The notes: generated from the letters alone by a model not told the origin. A DNA stretch of 32,606 nucleotides from Roseburia sp. 1XD42-69 (GCF_003612565.1 NZ_RAZG01000046.1:1-32606), one strand, 5' to 3'; positions 1 to 7,550 are shown, numbered from the stretch's first letter. A program made the numbers and translations.

Positions 1-58
1 ACCATACATGCCGGAAGAATGCAGTAAAATCAATAGTTTTAGGCTGTATTTTTGTTAA

Positions 59-1171
59 TCAGCAGACACTATATATAGGCTTTATTACCCTCTCCACATC
101 CGCCGTATCCCTGATATTTTCCACAATATCCTCCATGCCCTTATAGGCCATAGGGCATTCATCTAATGTATCTTTATTCACCGACGTAGTATAAATACCT
201 GCCATCTGTTTCTTAAATTCCGACACTGTAAAAGATTCCTTTGCCTCAGAGCGGCTCATCAACCGCCCTGCCCCGTGGGGCGCCGACTGATTCCAATCCT
301 CATTTCCCTTTCCAATGCAAATCAGGGATCCGTCCCTCATGTTAATAGGAATCAAAATCCGCTCCCCTTTTTTGGCAGAAACCGCCCCTTTCCTTAAAAT
401 CATGGCCTCCGTGTCAATATAATTGTGAATGGTGGTAAACTGCTCTAAGACATGCAGTTTCATCCCTTTTATAATCTCATCCACCATAGCCTGCCTGTTT
501 AATGCTGCATATTTCTGGACAATTTTCATATCGTGGATATACTGGTCAAAAAGTTCAAAGGACACATAGGCAAGCTGCCTGGGAATATTGGTTCTTTTTA
601 TGTTTTTATCCGTCCCGTTTAACTCCCTGTATCCCGCTTCCTGGTAAACATTTGCCACTTCCAGCCCCAGATGACGGCTCCCGGAATGTACCACAAGATA
701 AATATTCCCCTCATCATCCTTGTCGGCCTCAATAAAATGGTTTCCTCCCCCTAAGGTTCCCAGGCTTTTTTCCGCCCTGACGGGATTGATATATTTGTAA
801 CAATATAACTCTTTTAAATTAATTTTCTCAAAATATTTATGGGTCTTCTCCCGTACGTTAAATCCTGAAGGAATTTTTTCATAAATCAGCTTATCCAGCT
901 TCTGCAGTTCTATGTGGCTTTCTTTGATTCGTATGGTCTCCATTCCGCATCCAATGTCCACTCCCACCAGGTTTGGGACAATTTTATCCCCTATGGTCAT
1001 GGTTGTTCCAATGGTACACCCCATCCCCGCATGAATATCCGGCATCAGACGAATTCTGCTTTCTTTCACAAATTCCTGATTCAATAAAAGCATCACCTGG
1101 GAGATGGATGCCTCGTCCACGGTATCTGTAAAAATTTTTGCTTCGTTATATTTTCCTTTTAATTCTATCAT
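59..1171 (-). CDS. rtcB: RNA ligase RtcB family protein
   Basis: 370 aa. RtcB joins RNA ends carrying 2',3'-cyclic phosphate or 3'-phosphate to 5'-OH ends, using GTP and Mn2+, through a guanylylated histidine. Visible family signatures are VDIGCGM (Cys75, metal ligand), GGGNHFIE (141-148), HSGSRHLG (His162) and SAPHGAGRLMSR, where His299 is the expected GMP-accepting histidine. The length fits the shorter bacterial RtcB class rather than the ~400-480 aa E. coli/archaeal type. The ATG at 1171 follows GAAGGATGAAAAA on the minus strand, an acceptable ribosome site. No archease or release-factor partner is visible, but the gene lies at the window edge and its downstream neighbour is not seen. The 99 bp upstream are A/T-rich and show no promoter I would defend. 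Confidence 0.95.
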   Translation of the reverse strand: MIELKGKYNEAKIFTDTVDEASISQVMLLLNQEFVKESRIRLMPDIHAGMGCTIGTTMTIGDKIVPNLVGVDIGCGMETIRIKESHIELQKLDKLIYEKIPSGFNVREKTHKYFEKINLKELYCYKYINPVRAEKSLGTLGGGNHFIEADKDDEGNIYLVVHSGSRHLGLEVANVYQEAGYRELNGTDKNIKRTNIPRQLAYVSFELFDQYIHDMKIVQKYAALNRQAMVDEIIKGMKLHVLEQFTTIHNYIDTEAMILRKGAVSAKKGERILIPINMRDGSLICIGKGNEDWNQSAPHGAGRLMSRSEAKESFTVSEFKKQMAGIYTTSVNKDTLDECPMAYKGMEDIVENIRDTADVERVIKPIYSVC

Positions 1172-1270
1172 TTTTTCATCCTTCGCCTTACATATAATAC
1201 TTACACTTTAAACCCTTTTATCTTCAAAATCTATTCTCATCTGCTAAAATACACTCTCCCTTTTCCATTA

Positions 1271-1681
1271 CTATTCGATTGCCCCAATCCCCATACGATC
1301 CAGACGTTCCAGATTATCCCTCATGTTCTGCAGCACCTCCGGCGAATGCCCGGTCCAGCCGACCACCTCGCCTACAATCCGCAAAGGCTCCTGTGTACGG
1401 TAAGACTTTGTGGGATTACCGGGAAATTTTTTATCCGTCACGTTCGGGTCATCTTCAAACTCACCCTCCGGCTCCACAACATAAATCCTCTGCCTGCCGT
1501 CCCCGGCCGCTAATTCCGCACCCCAGACAGCCGCATCCAGCGTCCCCGCAAAATAAACATACTTTGCCGTCCTGTCGGCATAATTGGACAAAAAACCTTT
1601 CGTCAAAAAATCACCCGTCTTTAAATCCGCCTTAGTCCCATGAAAAAAAGTACCGCGGCTAAATATTATCTTCTCATTCAT
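1271..1681 (-). CDS. arr: NAD(+)--rifampin ADP-ribosyltransferase (Arr)
   Basis: 136 aa, the usual Arr length. Arr transfers ADP-ribose from NAD+ to the ansa-chain hydroxyl at C23 of rifamycins, inactivating them. Family hallmarks are FFHGTKADL (His14), SNYADRTAKYVYFAGTLDAA, WGAELAAG and the acidic block FEDDPNVTDKKFPGNPTKS, followed by REPLR-like and VGWTGHSPE segments. A strong site (GAGAGGAGG) lies 7 nt before the ATG. The gene has its own promoter and is not visibly linked to mobile genes, so it looks like a resident chromosomal arr. Whether it confers resistance in this host is not shown by sequence. Confidence 0.93.
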   Translation of the reverse strand: MNEKIIFSRGTFFHGTKADLKTGDFLTKGFLSNYADRTAKYVYFAGTLDAAVWGAELAAGDGRQRIYVVEPEGEFEDDPNVTDKKFPGNPTKSYRTQEPLRIVGEVVGWTGHSPEVLQNMRDNLERLDRMGIGAIE

Positions 1682-1711
1682 CTAAAAAACCTCCTCTCAA
1701 TCACAGGCCTC

Positions 1712-1740
1712 ATTATATTAAAAAAAATCCTTCCTAACAA
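1712..1740 (-). promoter_or_regulatory. Promoter of arr
   Basis: On the minus strand, -35 TTGTTA (1735-1740), a 17-nt spacer and -10 TATAAT (1712-1717) lie about 30 nt upstream of the arr start, followed by a strong ribosome site. This fits a vegetative sigma-A promoter. No operator symmetry was seen. Confidence 0.6.
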
Positions 1741-1840
1741 GTCTATAAATATCACTCGTTTTATTGTATAATAAGAGTAGGAGGAAACACGAACTATCCA
1801 TTGGGCGAAGCTGCTCCAACTGCCTGAATACTTTCCAATC

Positions 1841-2251
1841 TTACGGATGGTTCCCCGTCTCATAACACCACCTGGCAATGTCGGAGATCAATTCCACTGG
1901 AACCGTCCTGCTGTAAGGAAGCTGTATAGCTCCCTTGCTGGTCTTGTATCCTTTCAGACGTTCGGAAAATTCCCGGACAGCCTCCGGCCCCGGATACAGG
2001 CCCACATGATTTTTAAAGCCGGCAAACTGGATGATATTATGATTCTTCCAATAAGTCGGCATACTCCATGAAATCCTCTCCTCCGCTTCCGGCAGCGCTG
2101 CGCAGAGCACTTTCCTTATTTCTCCTAGATATTCCCGCACCTCTTCCGGCTGTGCCGCAATATATTCATCCACCGTTTCCGGCGCTTTCCCGCAGTAATG
2201 GCTCTGCTCCTGCCTTTTAAAAGTACGCCCGCACTTCGGACACGTCCACAT
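1841..2251 (-). CDS. DUF1801 (YdhG-like) domain protein with N-terminal zinc knuckle
   Basis: 136 aa. The body (residues ~25-132) matches the DUF1801/YdhG fold: PETVDEYIAAQPEEVREYL, RISWSMPTYWKN, IIQFAGFKNHVGLYPGP, and a C-terminal GAIQLPYS...PVELISDI helix pair. The N-terminus adds CPKCGRTF...SHYC (Cys4, Cys7, His18, Cys20), a probable small zinc site. The biochemical role of this family is unsettled; an iron-chaperone analogy has been proposed for some relatives. The start follows a clear GGAGGG site 16 nt after the DUF1905 stop, so the two genes form an operon. Confidence 0.8.
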   Translation of the reverse strand: MWTCPKCGRTFKRQEQSHYCGKAPETVDEYIAAQPEEVREYLGEIRKVLCAALPEAEERISWSMPTYWKNHNIIQFAGFKNHVGLYPGPEAVREFSERLKGYKTSKGAIQLPYSRTVPVELISDIARWCYETGNHP

Positions 2252-2267
2252 CTTTATCCCTCCTGCC

Positions 2268-2588
2268 TCATTCCCGTTCCTTGATCGTCACCAGTACCCT
2301 GTCCCCCGGCTGCTTCCCTATCCGGGAACGGATATCCTTACGCACGCCGATAATATAGCACACACTCCCGTCAGCGTTCTTTACCCCCATATTCACGACA
2401 CTGCCATCATAGGGTTCCCCGTCAAAGGTGGCATGTACCTTCACTCTTCCCCTCCCAAACTCTTTCCTGATATCATAGGGAAAAATGACGTAAGCGCCCC
2501 CTGTCTCCCCCGCTTCATAAAGCAGGGACTCATACTCATACACTCTGCCGTTCAATATCTTCACCTCATCTATTCTTTTCAAGTTCAT
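2268..2588 (-). CDS. DUF1905 domain protein
   Basis: 106 aa from the ATG at 2588; a TTG two codons upstream is possible. The pattern GGAYVIFPYDIRKEFGRGRV - VHATFDGEPYDGSVV - GVRKDIRSRIGKQPGD matches DUF1905, a small beta-barrel-like domain often paired with YdeI/DUF1801-type domains. That matches the next gene downstream. The true function is unknown. The ribosome site is weak, and the 5' end overlaps, in another frame, the decayed Rpn-type gene upstream. The present N-terminus (first ~12 residues) may therefore be set by that rearrangement. Confidence 0.75.
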   Translation of the reverse strand: MNLKRIDEVKILNGRVYEYESLLYEAGETGGAYVIFPYDIRKEFGRGRVKVHATFDGEPYDGSVVNMGVKNADGSVCYIIGVRKDIRSRIGKQPGDRVLVTIKERE

Positions 2589-2786
2589 TCTCAATAAACT
2601 GCTCTTGTGTCCTGACCGATTTGATTTTTATATCCTCCCGTCCTAAAACAATCCGCGTATCAATTCCACACCCTCAAAATTATCTGCAAGGCAGACCATC
2701 ATAAAATCATCGTCCATATATCGGAGTGATTTCAAACGTTCTAAGTCCTGTTGATGTGTCTGTTCTGTTGTACTCAAAAATATCAT
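2566..2786 (-). pseudogene. Remnant of Rpn / PD-(D/E)XK nuclease family transposase (N-terminal part, frameshifted)
   Basis: From the ATG at 2786 the minus strand reads TTEQTHQQDLERLKSL, RYMDDDFMMVCLADN and FEGVEL before a frame change near 2660. The adjacent frame then continues RIVLGREDIKIKSVRTQ and stops at 2566-2568. This order (DLERL..LRxMDDDFM..DN.E..ELxLRIxL.R.D.KvxxVrTQ) is the N-terminal signature of Rpn-type recombination-promoting nucleases. The catalytic nuclease core that should follow is absent. A TATAAT and a GTGGAAGAAG ribosome site precede the ATG, so the original leader survives. Its first 31 bp recur at 5076-5106. Known: the family signature. Inferred: decay by frameshift plus truncation. 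Confidence 0.6.
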
Positions 2787-2813
2787 CTTCTTCCACTGCC
2801 TTTATTATACATC
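2783..2813. repeat. 31-bp leader repeat, copy 1 (copy 2 at 5076-5106)
   Basis: The 31 bases 2783-2813 are identical to 5076-5106. On the minus strand the segment contains TATAATAAAG, then the ribosome site GTGGAAGAAG and ATG. Here it is the promoter/leader of the Rpn-type remnant. The second copy lies in a gene-free stretch and is followed by only a 29-codon unrelated ORF, so it looks like the leader of a second, lost Rpn-type gene. Confidence 0.6.
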
Positions 2814-2852
2814 CAACAATCCTTTATGAAAACTGAATTTTTCGTGAATTTT

Positions 2853-2990
2853 CTATAACTCCACATCATTGCGCTTTTTAATTTGAATAATCTGTGTTTG
2901 GGTTCTGTGCCTGCTCTCGTTCTGAAGCTCCCTCTCAAGATTTATTCTGTTATAGCTGATTACCTCGGCATAATTCCCCCTTTCTCCCAC
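2853..2990 (-). CDS. Small ORF, unknown (possible fragment)
   Basis: 45 codons from a GTG at 2990 to TAG at 2853, reading MGERGNYAEVISYNRINLER followed by a charged, Gln/Arg-rich C-terminus. I do not recognise it. It begins inside the dispersed repeat (21-bp core 2976-2996) and may be a 3' coding fragment fused to that repeat. No ribosome site precedes the GTG. It lies within an 806-bp stretch (2595-3400) that otherwise holds only the Rpn-type remnant, the repeat and a KTR stub. Confidence 0.2.
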   Translation of the reverse strand: MGERGNYAEVISYNRINLERELQNESRHRTQTQIIQIKKRNDVEL

Positions 2991-3023
2991 ATGGGGTGTT
3001 GCATGGTTTACGGTTGCATTTTA
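2972..3023. repeat. Dispersed ~52-bp repeat, copy A
   Basis: A 21-bp core (2976-2996) with CCCCCTTTCTCCCACATGGG is identical to 26699-26719, and similarity continues about 30 bp on the right through a TGGTTTA...GTT.CATTTTA segment. On the minus strand both copies read KCN.KP...PCGRKGE without a start codon. That suggests coding debris or a conserved leader rather than a random match. Confidence 0.55.
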
Positions 3024-3229
3024 CTCAAACAGAATGGTGATTTTTAGTTATACAAAGAGCGATAAGCGGAAGATACATAGATAAAAGTGACAACCTTTGC
3101 CAAAGTCCTTCAAATGCTATAATACTTCCTTGAAATTTTGGCTTATCCGCCATTACAAAAAAAGCAAAACAAATCAAAGAAAACAAAAGTTAAGTATCGC
3201 CCTATTATGGGAGAAGTGTCTATCTTATT

Positions 3230-3316
3230 ATGGAAATGAACAACAGAGCAAAATGGGTACGCTGCCCTGTCTGCGGAAATAAGACACCGGGCGGCATATC
3301 AAGGCTCTTTCCCTAA
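3230..3316 (+). pseudogene. Cysteine-rich KTR protein, truncated copy A
   Basis: The 28-codon ORF starts MEMNNRAKWVRCPVCGNKT, the N-terminal half of the cysteine-rich KTR family (W..CPVCGNKTR), and then runs into unrelated sequence and stops. The second CPKC pair found in the intact copy at 32319-32492 is missing. It marks a breakpoint right after NKT. Copy B is at 26898-27056 on the other strand. Confidence 0.6.
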
Positions 3317-3400
3317 AAAGTAGTAAATTGGTAGTAAATTCAGCTTGAAATCCTGCTTATATGCCCGAAAATCAAGACATTTTTGAGATAATCAACCATT

Positions 3401-4012
3401 TTAAGCGTAAAATAAACTCATTGCATTTGCTAATTTATTAGAAGCAAATACATTTATTTCATGTCCTGCTTTATCAATTAAATATAATTTGGCATTAGAA
3501 ATAAGATTTGCCATTTTCTTTGCCGCCTTAATATTTGCTGTATCCTTTTGACCGCATATTATTAAAGTTGGACACACAATATTTTTTAAGTCTTCCTCAA
3601 AATCCAAAAACCTCATTGAATTTGTCAATCGGATTATGTCTTGTTTTGCTATTCCATCTTTAGAAAAAAGAGTGTTCGGCATAATGCGGAATACTATATT
3701 TTGAACTCTTAACAGCAGCTTCGGCATTTTGTACTGTGGCGCAATCAACACTAAAGATGAAACTTTATCAGCATGATTCAGCGTATAATTTAATGCCAGA
3801 ACTGCACCTAACGAAATTCCGCAAAGATTTATGGAATTTGAAAAATCATCAACGTAATTTTCAAAGGCAAGATACATTTTTTCATAATCCTTATCTTCAC
3901 ATAAATGAAGCAAGTCTGGGCAGTATGCTTTAATACATTGTGGCAAAACAGATAATGTTTCATTCCAGCTTGAAGGATTTTGCCCCAATCCATGAAGAAA
4001 AATTAAATCCAT
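3401..4012 (-). CDS. Alpha/beta hydrolase
   Basis: 203 aa, cytosolic. Classical alpha/beta hydrolase layout: oxyanion segment LIFLHGLGQNPSSW (near residues 4-16), nucleophile elbow LCGISLGA (Ser67), acid region ICGQKDTANI (Asp157) and KAGHEIN (His184), giving a complete Ser-Asp-His triad. The protein is short, with a minimal cap. Substrate cannot be told. The ATG lies after GGAGGTATAG, which also contains the stop of the upstream membrane peptide. It is third in a TetR - membrane peptide - hydrolase unit, so expression is probably TetR-controlled. Low GC compared with the glycolytic genes and adjacency to KTR debris suggest acquisition. Confidence 0.85.
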   Translation of the reverse strand: MDLIFLHGLGQNPSSWNETLSVLPQCIKAYCPDLLHLCEDKDYEKMYLAFENYVDDFSNSINLCGISLGAVLALNYTLNHADKVSSLVLIAPQYKMPKLLLRVQNIVFRIMPNTLFSKDGIAKQDIIRLTNSMRFLDFEEDLKNIVCPTLIICGQKDTANIKAAKKMANLISNAKLYLIDKAGHEINVFASNKLANAMSLFYA

Positions 4013-4020
4013 ATGTTATT

Positions 4021-4131
4021 CTATACCTCCATCTTTTCAACTTGATTATGTAAATTTATCCATACCGCTATTGCAATCATAAGTATTACAGCAATAATGG
4101 CTATAATGACAGGATGTATAAAAAGTGTCAT
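4021..4131 (-). CDS. Small membrane peptide (possible truncated membrane protein)
   Basis: 36 codons from the only ATG (4131): a hydrophobic helix IIAIIAVILMIAIAVW flanked by MTLFIHPV and LHNQVEKMEV. The same frame is open upstream for a further ~40 codons, with another hydrophobic helix (LIGIAYFPCFVIVSILC), back to the TetR stop codon, but contains no ATG/GTG/TTG start there. Either the peptide is short, or it is a two-helix membrane protein that lost its start or uses a rare start. Its stop overlaps the hydrolase ribosome site. Confidence 0.4.
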   Translation of the reverse strand: MTLFIHPVIIAIIAVILMIAIAVWINLHNQVEKMEV

Positions 4132-4263
4132 GCCTATAATCTGGCATAAAATTGATACAATAACAAAGCAAGGAAAATATGCAATTCCTATCAGCGTTAT
4201 ATCTATTGAATCTTGAAATAATGGGAATAGACTTTCAGATGATAAAAAACACCATAATATTTT

Positions 4264-4914
4264 TTACTCTGTTTTGATTTCGCCCATATTGGAAAGGGTT
4301 TTTTTAACATCTTCCATGATTTCATCGTCAATCAAAGGAAGCCCCATTTTATCTAATAATTCTTTGATAAATACAAATTTGTGATGTAATTCTTCTGCTG
4401 TCGCCGGATAGATTGATGGTGTCAGCCATAAATCAAATAAAGGGATTAGCTCTGATAATTCTTTGGCATATTCAGTATGAATAGAACCATCTTTATTTCC
4501 CTCGGTAAGAAGTTCAAACCACAAGGGGCTAAGCAGCTGCTTATTAGATTCAAAAATTCCTGCAAGTATACGGGGATTCTTCAGTATAGGTATTGCTTGT
4601 AATGAAAGGTCGACAGCTTCTTTATCCGATTGGTTTAATACCATTGCCATTTTCATTTTTTGCAGTCCATTTAAGTTCTTTTGCTTTTTCACAATATCCA
4701 ATGGATTTTTTTCTAAGAACATCTTATTAACCAAAGCGTCCATAATTTCCTCTTTTGATTTAAAGTGATGATAAATAGCCCCTCTTGTAAGACCTCCAAG
4801 TTCTTCTACAATATCTTGAATCGTAGTATTGTCATATCCATTAGTAAGAAATAGCCGCTGCGATACTTCTAATATTTTTTCAACGGTTACTTCCGGGTAT
4901 TTGTTTCGTGCCAT
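4264..4914 (-). CDS. TetR/AcrR family transcriptional regulator
   Basis: 216 aa. The N-terminal HTH (residues ~8-55) reads VEKILEVSQRLFLTNGYDN, TTIQDIVEELG, RGAIYHHFKSKEEIMDAL, typical of TetR repressors. The C-terminal ~150 residues form a ligand/dimerisation domain of unknown specificity. The ATG follows GAGGTGATATATTT. A consensus promoter and an interrupted palindrome lie directly upstream, so autoregulation is likely. It heads the unit with the membrane peptide and the alpha/beta hydrolase. Confidence 0.9.
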   Translation of the reverse strand: MARNKYPEVTVEKILEVSQRLFLTNGYDNTTIQDIVEELGGLTRGAIYHHFKSKEEIMDALVNKMFLEKNPLDIVKKQKNLNGLQKMKMAMVLNQSDKEAVDLSLQAIPILKNPRILAGIFESNKQLLSPLWFELLTEGNKDGSIHTEYAKELSELIPLFDLWLTPSIYPATAEELHHKFVFIKELLDKMGLPLIDDEIMEDVKKTLSNMGEIKTE

Positions 4915-4930
4915 AAATATATCACCTCAT

Positions 4931-4982
4931 CATACATTTATTCGGTATGTTTGAGTATAGCCATAATTAAGAAGCTTGTCAA
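4931..4982 (-). promoter_or_regulatory. Promoter and candidate operator of the TetR-hydrolase unit
   Basis: Minus strand: -35 TTGACA (4977-4982), 17-nt spacer, -10 TATACT (4954-4959). Just downstream, CATAC-N9-GTATG (4931-4949) is an inverted repeat of TetR-operator size at the start of transcription. The rest of the gap to tpiA (4983-5216) holds the 31-bp leader repeat copy and no gene I can support. Confidence 0.6.
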
Positions 4983-5075
4983 GATAATTTTAAATAAATG
5001 AGAGGGATTCAGCAGTAGTCAGCATTGTGGGAAAATTAAAACTTTTGAATTTGTGGGAATGTTTATAGCTTATCT

Positions 5076-5106
5076 TCATCTTCTTCCACTGCCTTTATTA
5101 TACATC
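5076..5106. repeat. 31-bp leader repeat, copy 2
   Basis: Identical to 2783-2813. On the minus strand it carries TATAATAAAG, GTGGAAGAAG and an ATG, but the following ORF is only 29 codons and unrelated to Rpn. It is probably a leftover leader of a deleted mobile gene. Confidence 0.55.
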
Positions 5107-5215
5107 TAATGGTTTTTCGTCTGTGAAGTCACGTTTGATGAAATCATCTGATTTTTATGCTTCCCTATTATAGTCAATATTCCACAGAAATACAACTCCT
5201 GGAAAAATAGCAAAA

Positions 5216-5256
5216 CAGGACAGAAAAACCAATCCAAAGGTCTGGTTTTCCTGCCC
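5216..5256 (-). terminator. Terminator of the gap-pgk-tpiA operon
   Basis: Imperfect 15-bp arms AGGACAGAAAAACCA (5217-5231) and TGGTTTTCCTGCCCT (5242-5256) pair across a 10-nt loop. On the minus strand the stem is followed by GTTTTGCTATTTTT. Position about 50 nt after the tpiA stop fits a rho-independent terminator. Confidence 0.65.
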
Positions 5257-5308
5257 TGCCTTATCATCTTTAAGTATTACGAAACAAAACTGTACGAAAT
5301 CCTATCTA

Positions 5309-6058
5309 TTATTTGTAGCAGACAATCTTTCCAAAATCCGGTTTCAGGGAAGCTCCTCCCACCAAACCGCCGTCAATATCCGGTTTTGCGAAAAGCTCTG
5401 CCGCATTTCCTGCATTTACAGATCCGCCGTACTGGATACGGATAGACTCTGCCGTTGCATCGTCATATACTTCTTTGATACAGTTACGGATTGCTGCACA
5501 AACCTCTTCCGCCTGGTCTGAGGTTGCTGTCTCCCCTGTTCCAATTGCCCAGATTGGCTCATATGCAATCACTGCAGTTTTCGCCTGGTCTGCCGTTACG
5601 TTCTGGAATGCAATCTTAATCTGCATACGGATCCAGTCAATGTAAATGCCCTGTTTTCTCTGGGTTAAAGACTCGCCGCAGCAGATAATAGGTGTAATGC
5701 CATGCTCAAAAGCCTTTAAAACCTTTTTATTTACCGTCTCGTCTGTCTCTGCAAAATACTCTCTTCTCTCAGAGTGGCCGATAACAACATATTTTACCCC
5801 TGCATCGGTAAGCATTGCAGGAGAAATCTCTCCTGTATATGCTCCGCTCTCCTCAAAATACATATTCTCGGCGCCAATCTGGATGTTGGTGCCCTTAGCT
5901 GCCTCCATGGCGGGAATGATATCAATGGCCGGAACGCAGAAAACTACGTCCACTTCATCATTTTTTACCAAAGGTGTCAGCTCTTTTACAAGGGCAACTG
6001 CCTCGCTGGGAGTTTTATTCATTTTCCAGTTTCCAGCAATAATTTTCTTTCTTGCCAT
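5309..6058 (-). CDS. tpiA: Triose-phosphate isomerase
   Basis: 249 aa, normal length. It interconverts dihydroxyacetone phosphate and glyceraldehyde 3-phosphate in the cytosol. Catalytic residues are visible: AGNWKMNK (Asn10, Lys12), [10 protein letters not shown] (electrophile His95), [11 protein letters not shown] (general base Glu167, followed by the flexible loop) and the phosphate-binding YGGSVN and GGLVGGASL segments. The ATG follows AAGGAGAAATAGAAA. It is last in the gap-pgk-tpiA operon; a tandem repeat occupies the gap to pgk. Confidence 0.98.
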   Translation of the reverse strand: MARKKIIAGNWKMNKTPSEAVALVKELTPLVKNDEVDVVFCVPAIDIIPAMEAAKGTNIQIGAENMYFEESGAYTGEISPAMLTDAGVKYVVIGHSERREYFAETDETVNKKVLKAFEHGITPIICCGESLTQRKQGIYIDWIRMQIKIAFQNVTADQAKTAVIAYEPIWAIGTGETATSDQAEEVCAAIRNCIKEVYDDATAESIRIQYGGSVNAGNAAELFAKPDIDGGLVGGASLKPDFGKIVCYK

Positions 6059-6096
6059 TTTCTATTTCTCCTTATCCTCTTCATTATTTCACTGCT

Positions 6097-6212
6097 CTCA
6101 CAAGGATGTTCTGTTCGCTAAGTTCAGCCTGCGCCTTTGGTTTGGCTTCACTAACCTCACAGAACGGCCTCGCACTAAGCTCAGCCTGCGCCTTACGGCT
6201 TGACTTCACTAA
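6097..6212 (-). repeat. Tandem ~58-bp duplication between pgk and tpiA
   Basis: Two adjacent units, 6097-6155 and 6156-6212, share the core CTAAG(T/C)TCAGCCTGCGCCTT at 6118-6137 and 6175-6194 (57 bp apart) and the ending CTTCACTAA. The units differ by substitutions and one-base indels. On the minus strand the region is an uninterrupted continuation of the pgk frame beyond its TAG stop, with KAQAELS appearing in each unit. Likely an expanded intergenic element; its function is unknown. Confidence 0.75.
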
Positions 6213-6224
6213 GTTGCTTTCGGC

Positions 6225-7433
6225 CTATTTGTCATTTGCTGCAGCCACGCCCGGCAGTTCTTTTCCCTCTAAGAACTCTAAGGAAGCTCCGCCCCCTGTG
6301 GAAATATGGCTCATCTTATCTCCGAATCCCAACTGGTTTACTGCTGCTGCGGAATCGCCGCCGCCGATGATTGTGGTGGCATCTGTCTCTGCCAGGGCTT
6401 TTGCAACTGCGATGGTTCCTTTTGCCAGGGTTGGGTTCTCAAATACGCCCATAGGCCCGTTCCACACAACTGTCTTTGCAGATTTTACTGCCTCTGCGTA
6501 CATCTCTGCCGTCTTAGGCCCGATATCGCATCCCTCTCTGTCTGCAGGCATGTCAGCTACATCACAGGTCTGAATTTCAACCGGAGCATCAATGGGGTTG
6601 GGGAATCCTGCAACGGTCACGGAATCTACAGGAAGAAGTAATTTCTTGCCAAGCTTTTCTGCTTTTGCAATCATCTCTTTGCAGTAGTCAATTTTGGTAT
6701 CATCCAAAAGAGATTTTCCAATCTCATAGCCCTGTGCTTTTAAGAATGTATATGCCATACCACCGCCGATAATTAAGGTATCGCATTTCTCCAGCAGGTT
6801 GGAAATTACGTTTAATTTGTCTGCAACTTTTGCACCGCCTAAGATGGCTACGAAAGGCCTTACAGGATTTTCCACTGCATTGCCTAAGAAATCAATCTCT
6901 TTCTGCATTAAGTATCCCACAACGGCTGTGTCCACAAGCCCTGCAACACCTACGTTGGAGCAGTGTGCCCTGTGGGCTGTACCGAAAGCGTCATTTACAA
7001 ATACATCGCAGAGAGATGCCAGATCTTGGGAGAATGCCTCTCCGTTTTTCGTCTCCTCTGCCCTGTAACGGGTGTTTTCAAGCAGGATAACTTCTCCGTC
7101 TTTCATAGCTTCCACTGCTGCTTTCGCATTGGGTCCTACGACTTCCGGGTCTGCTGCAAATTTTACTTCCTGTCCCAAAAGCTCTGTAAGTCTTTTCGCT
7201 ACAGGCGCTAAAGACAATTCCGGCTTTGGTTCTCCCTTGGGTTTTCCAAGATGGGAGCAAAGAATCACTTTTCCTCCGTCTGCAATTAATTTTTTAATGG
7301 TGGGAAGAGCTGCAACCAGACGGTTTTCATCTGTGATTTTTCCCTCTTTTAAAGGTACGTTAAAATCGCATCTGCAGAGAACTCTCTTTCCTGCAACATT
7401 AATGTCATCTACGGATTTTTTGTTCAAAGACAT
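6225..7433 (-). CDS. pgk: Phosphoglycerate kinase
   Basis: 402 aa, a few residues longer than the common ~395. It transfers phosphate between 1,3-bisphosphoglycerate and ADP. Substrate-binding RCDFNVPL (Arg21, Asp23, Asn25), [28 protein letters not shown] and the C-terminal nucleotide-binding [15 protein letters not shown] and [11 protein letters not shown] are all present. A strong AAAGGAGG site lies 8 nt before the ATG. It sits between gap and tpiA. The TAG stop at 6225-6227 is followed in frame by 46 sense codons before TAA (6084-6086), covering the tandem repeat. Confidence 0.98.
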   Translation of the reverse strand: MSLNKKSVDDINVAGKRVLCRCDFNVPLKEGKITDENRLVAALPTIKKLIADGGKVILCSHLGKPKGEPKPELSLAPVAKRLTELLGQEVKFAADPEVVGPNAKAAVEAMKDGEVILLENTRYRAEETKNGEAFSQDLASLCDVFVNDAFGTAHRAHCSNVGVAGLVDTAVVGYLMQKEIDFLGNAVENPVRPFVAILGGAKVADKLNVISNLLEKCDTLIIGGGMAYTFLKAQGYEIGKSLLDDTKIDYCKEMIAKAEKLGKKLLLPVDSVTVAGFPNPIDAPVEIQTCDVADMPADREGCDIGPKTAEMYAEAVKSAKTVVWNGPMGVFENPTLAKGTIAVAKALAETDATTIIGGGDSAAAVNQLGFGDKMSHISTGGGASLEFLEGKELPGVAAANDK

Positions 7434-7456
7434 GGGTATATCCTCCTTTAAATTTT

Positions 7457-7492
7457 TAAAAAGGTCCGGTCCAAAAAGACCGGACCCTTTTG
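7457..7492 (-). terminator. Strong hairpin between gap and pgk
   Basis: Perfect arms GGTCCGGTC (7463-7471) and GACCGGACC (7478-7486) with A/T flanks. On the minus strand the hairpin is followed by TTTTTAAAAATTT, then the pgk ribosome site. It can act as a partial terminator or an mRNA-processing barrier that lets gap be expressed above pgk. A second small hairpin (TGCTGGC-tat-GCCAGCA, 7517-7533) lies just after the gap stop. Confidence 0.65.
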
Positions 7493-7550
7493 AGTCAGAT
7501 TTTTATAATGTAGTTCTGCTGGCTATGCCAGCAAAACGGCTGTTCCATAC

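Noticed and set aside
502-735. Plus-strand ORFs inside rtcB, pgk, gap and purL
   Set aside because: They are antisense to clear conserved genes, lack ribosome sites and have no family features.
1678-1878. 66-codon minus-strand ORF between arr and the DUF1801 gene
   Set aside because: It covers the arr promoter and ribosome site and its sequence is not protein-like; shadow ORF.
3097-3282. 61-codon plus-strand ORF in the debris zone
   Set aside because: It overlaps the KTR stub out of frame; the KTR frame has the recognisable motif.
2595-3400. tRNA, rRNA or attachment site in the gene-free stretch
   Set aside because: No cloverleaf, no CCA end and no direct-repeat att pair was recognisable; the content is explained by the remnants and repeats listed.
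6097-6212. CRISPR array
   Set aside because: Only two adjacent diverged units with no spacer-repeat alternation; a simple tandem duplication.
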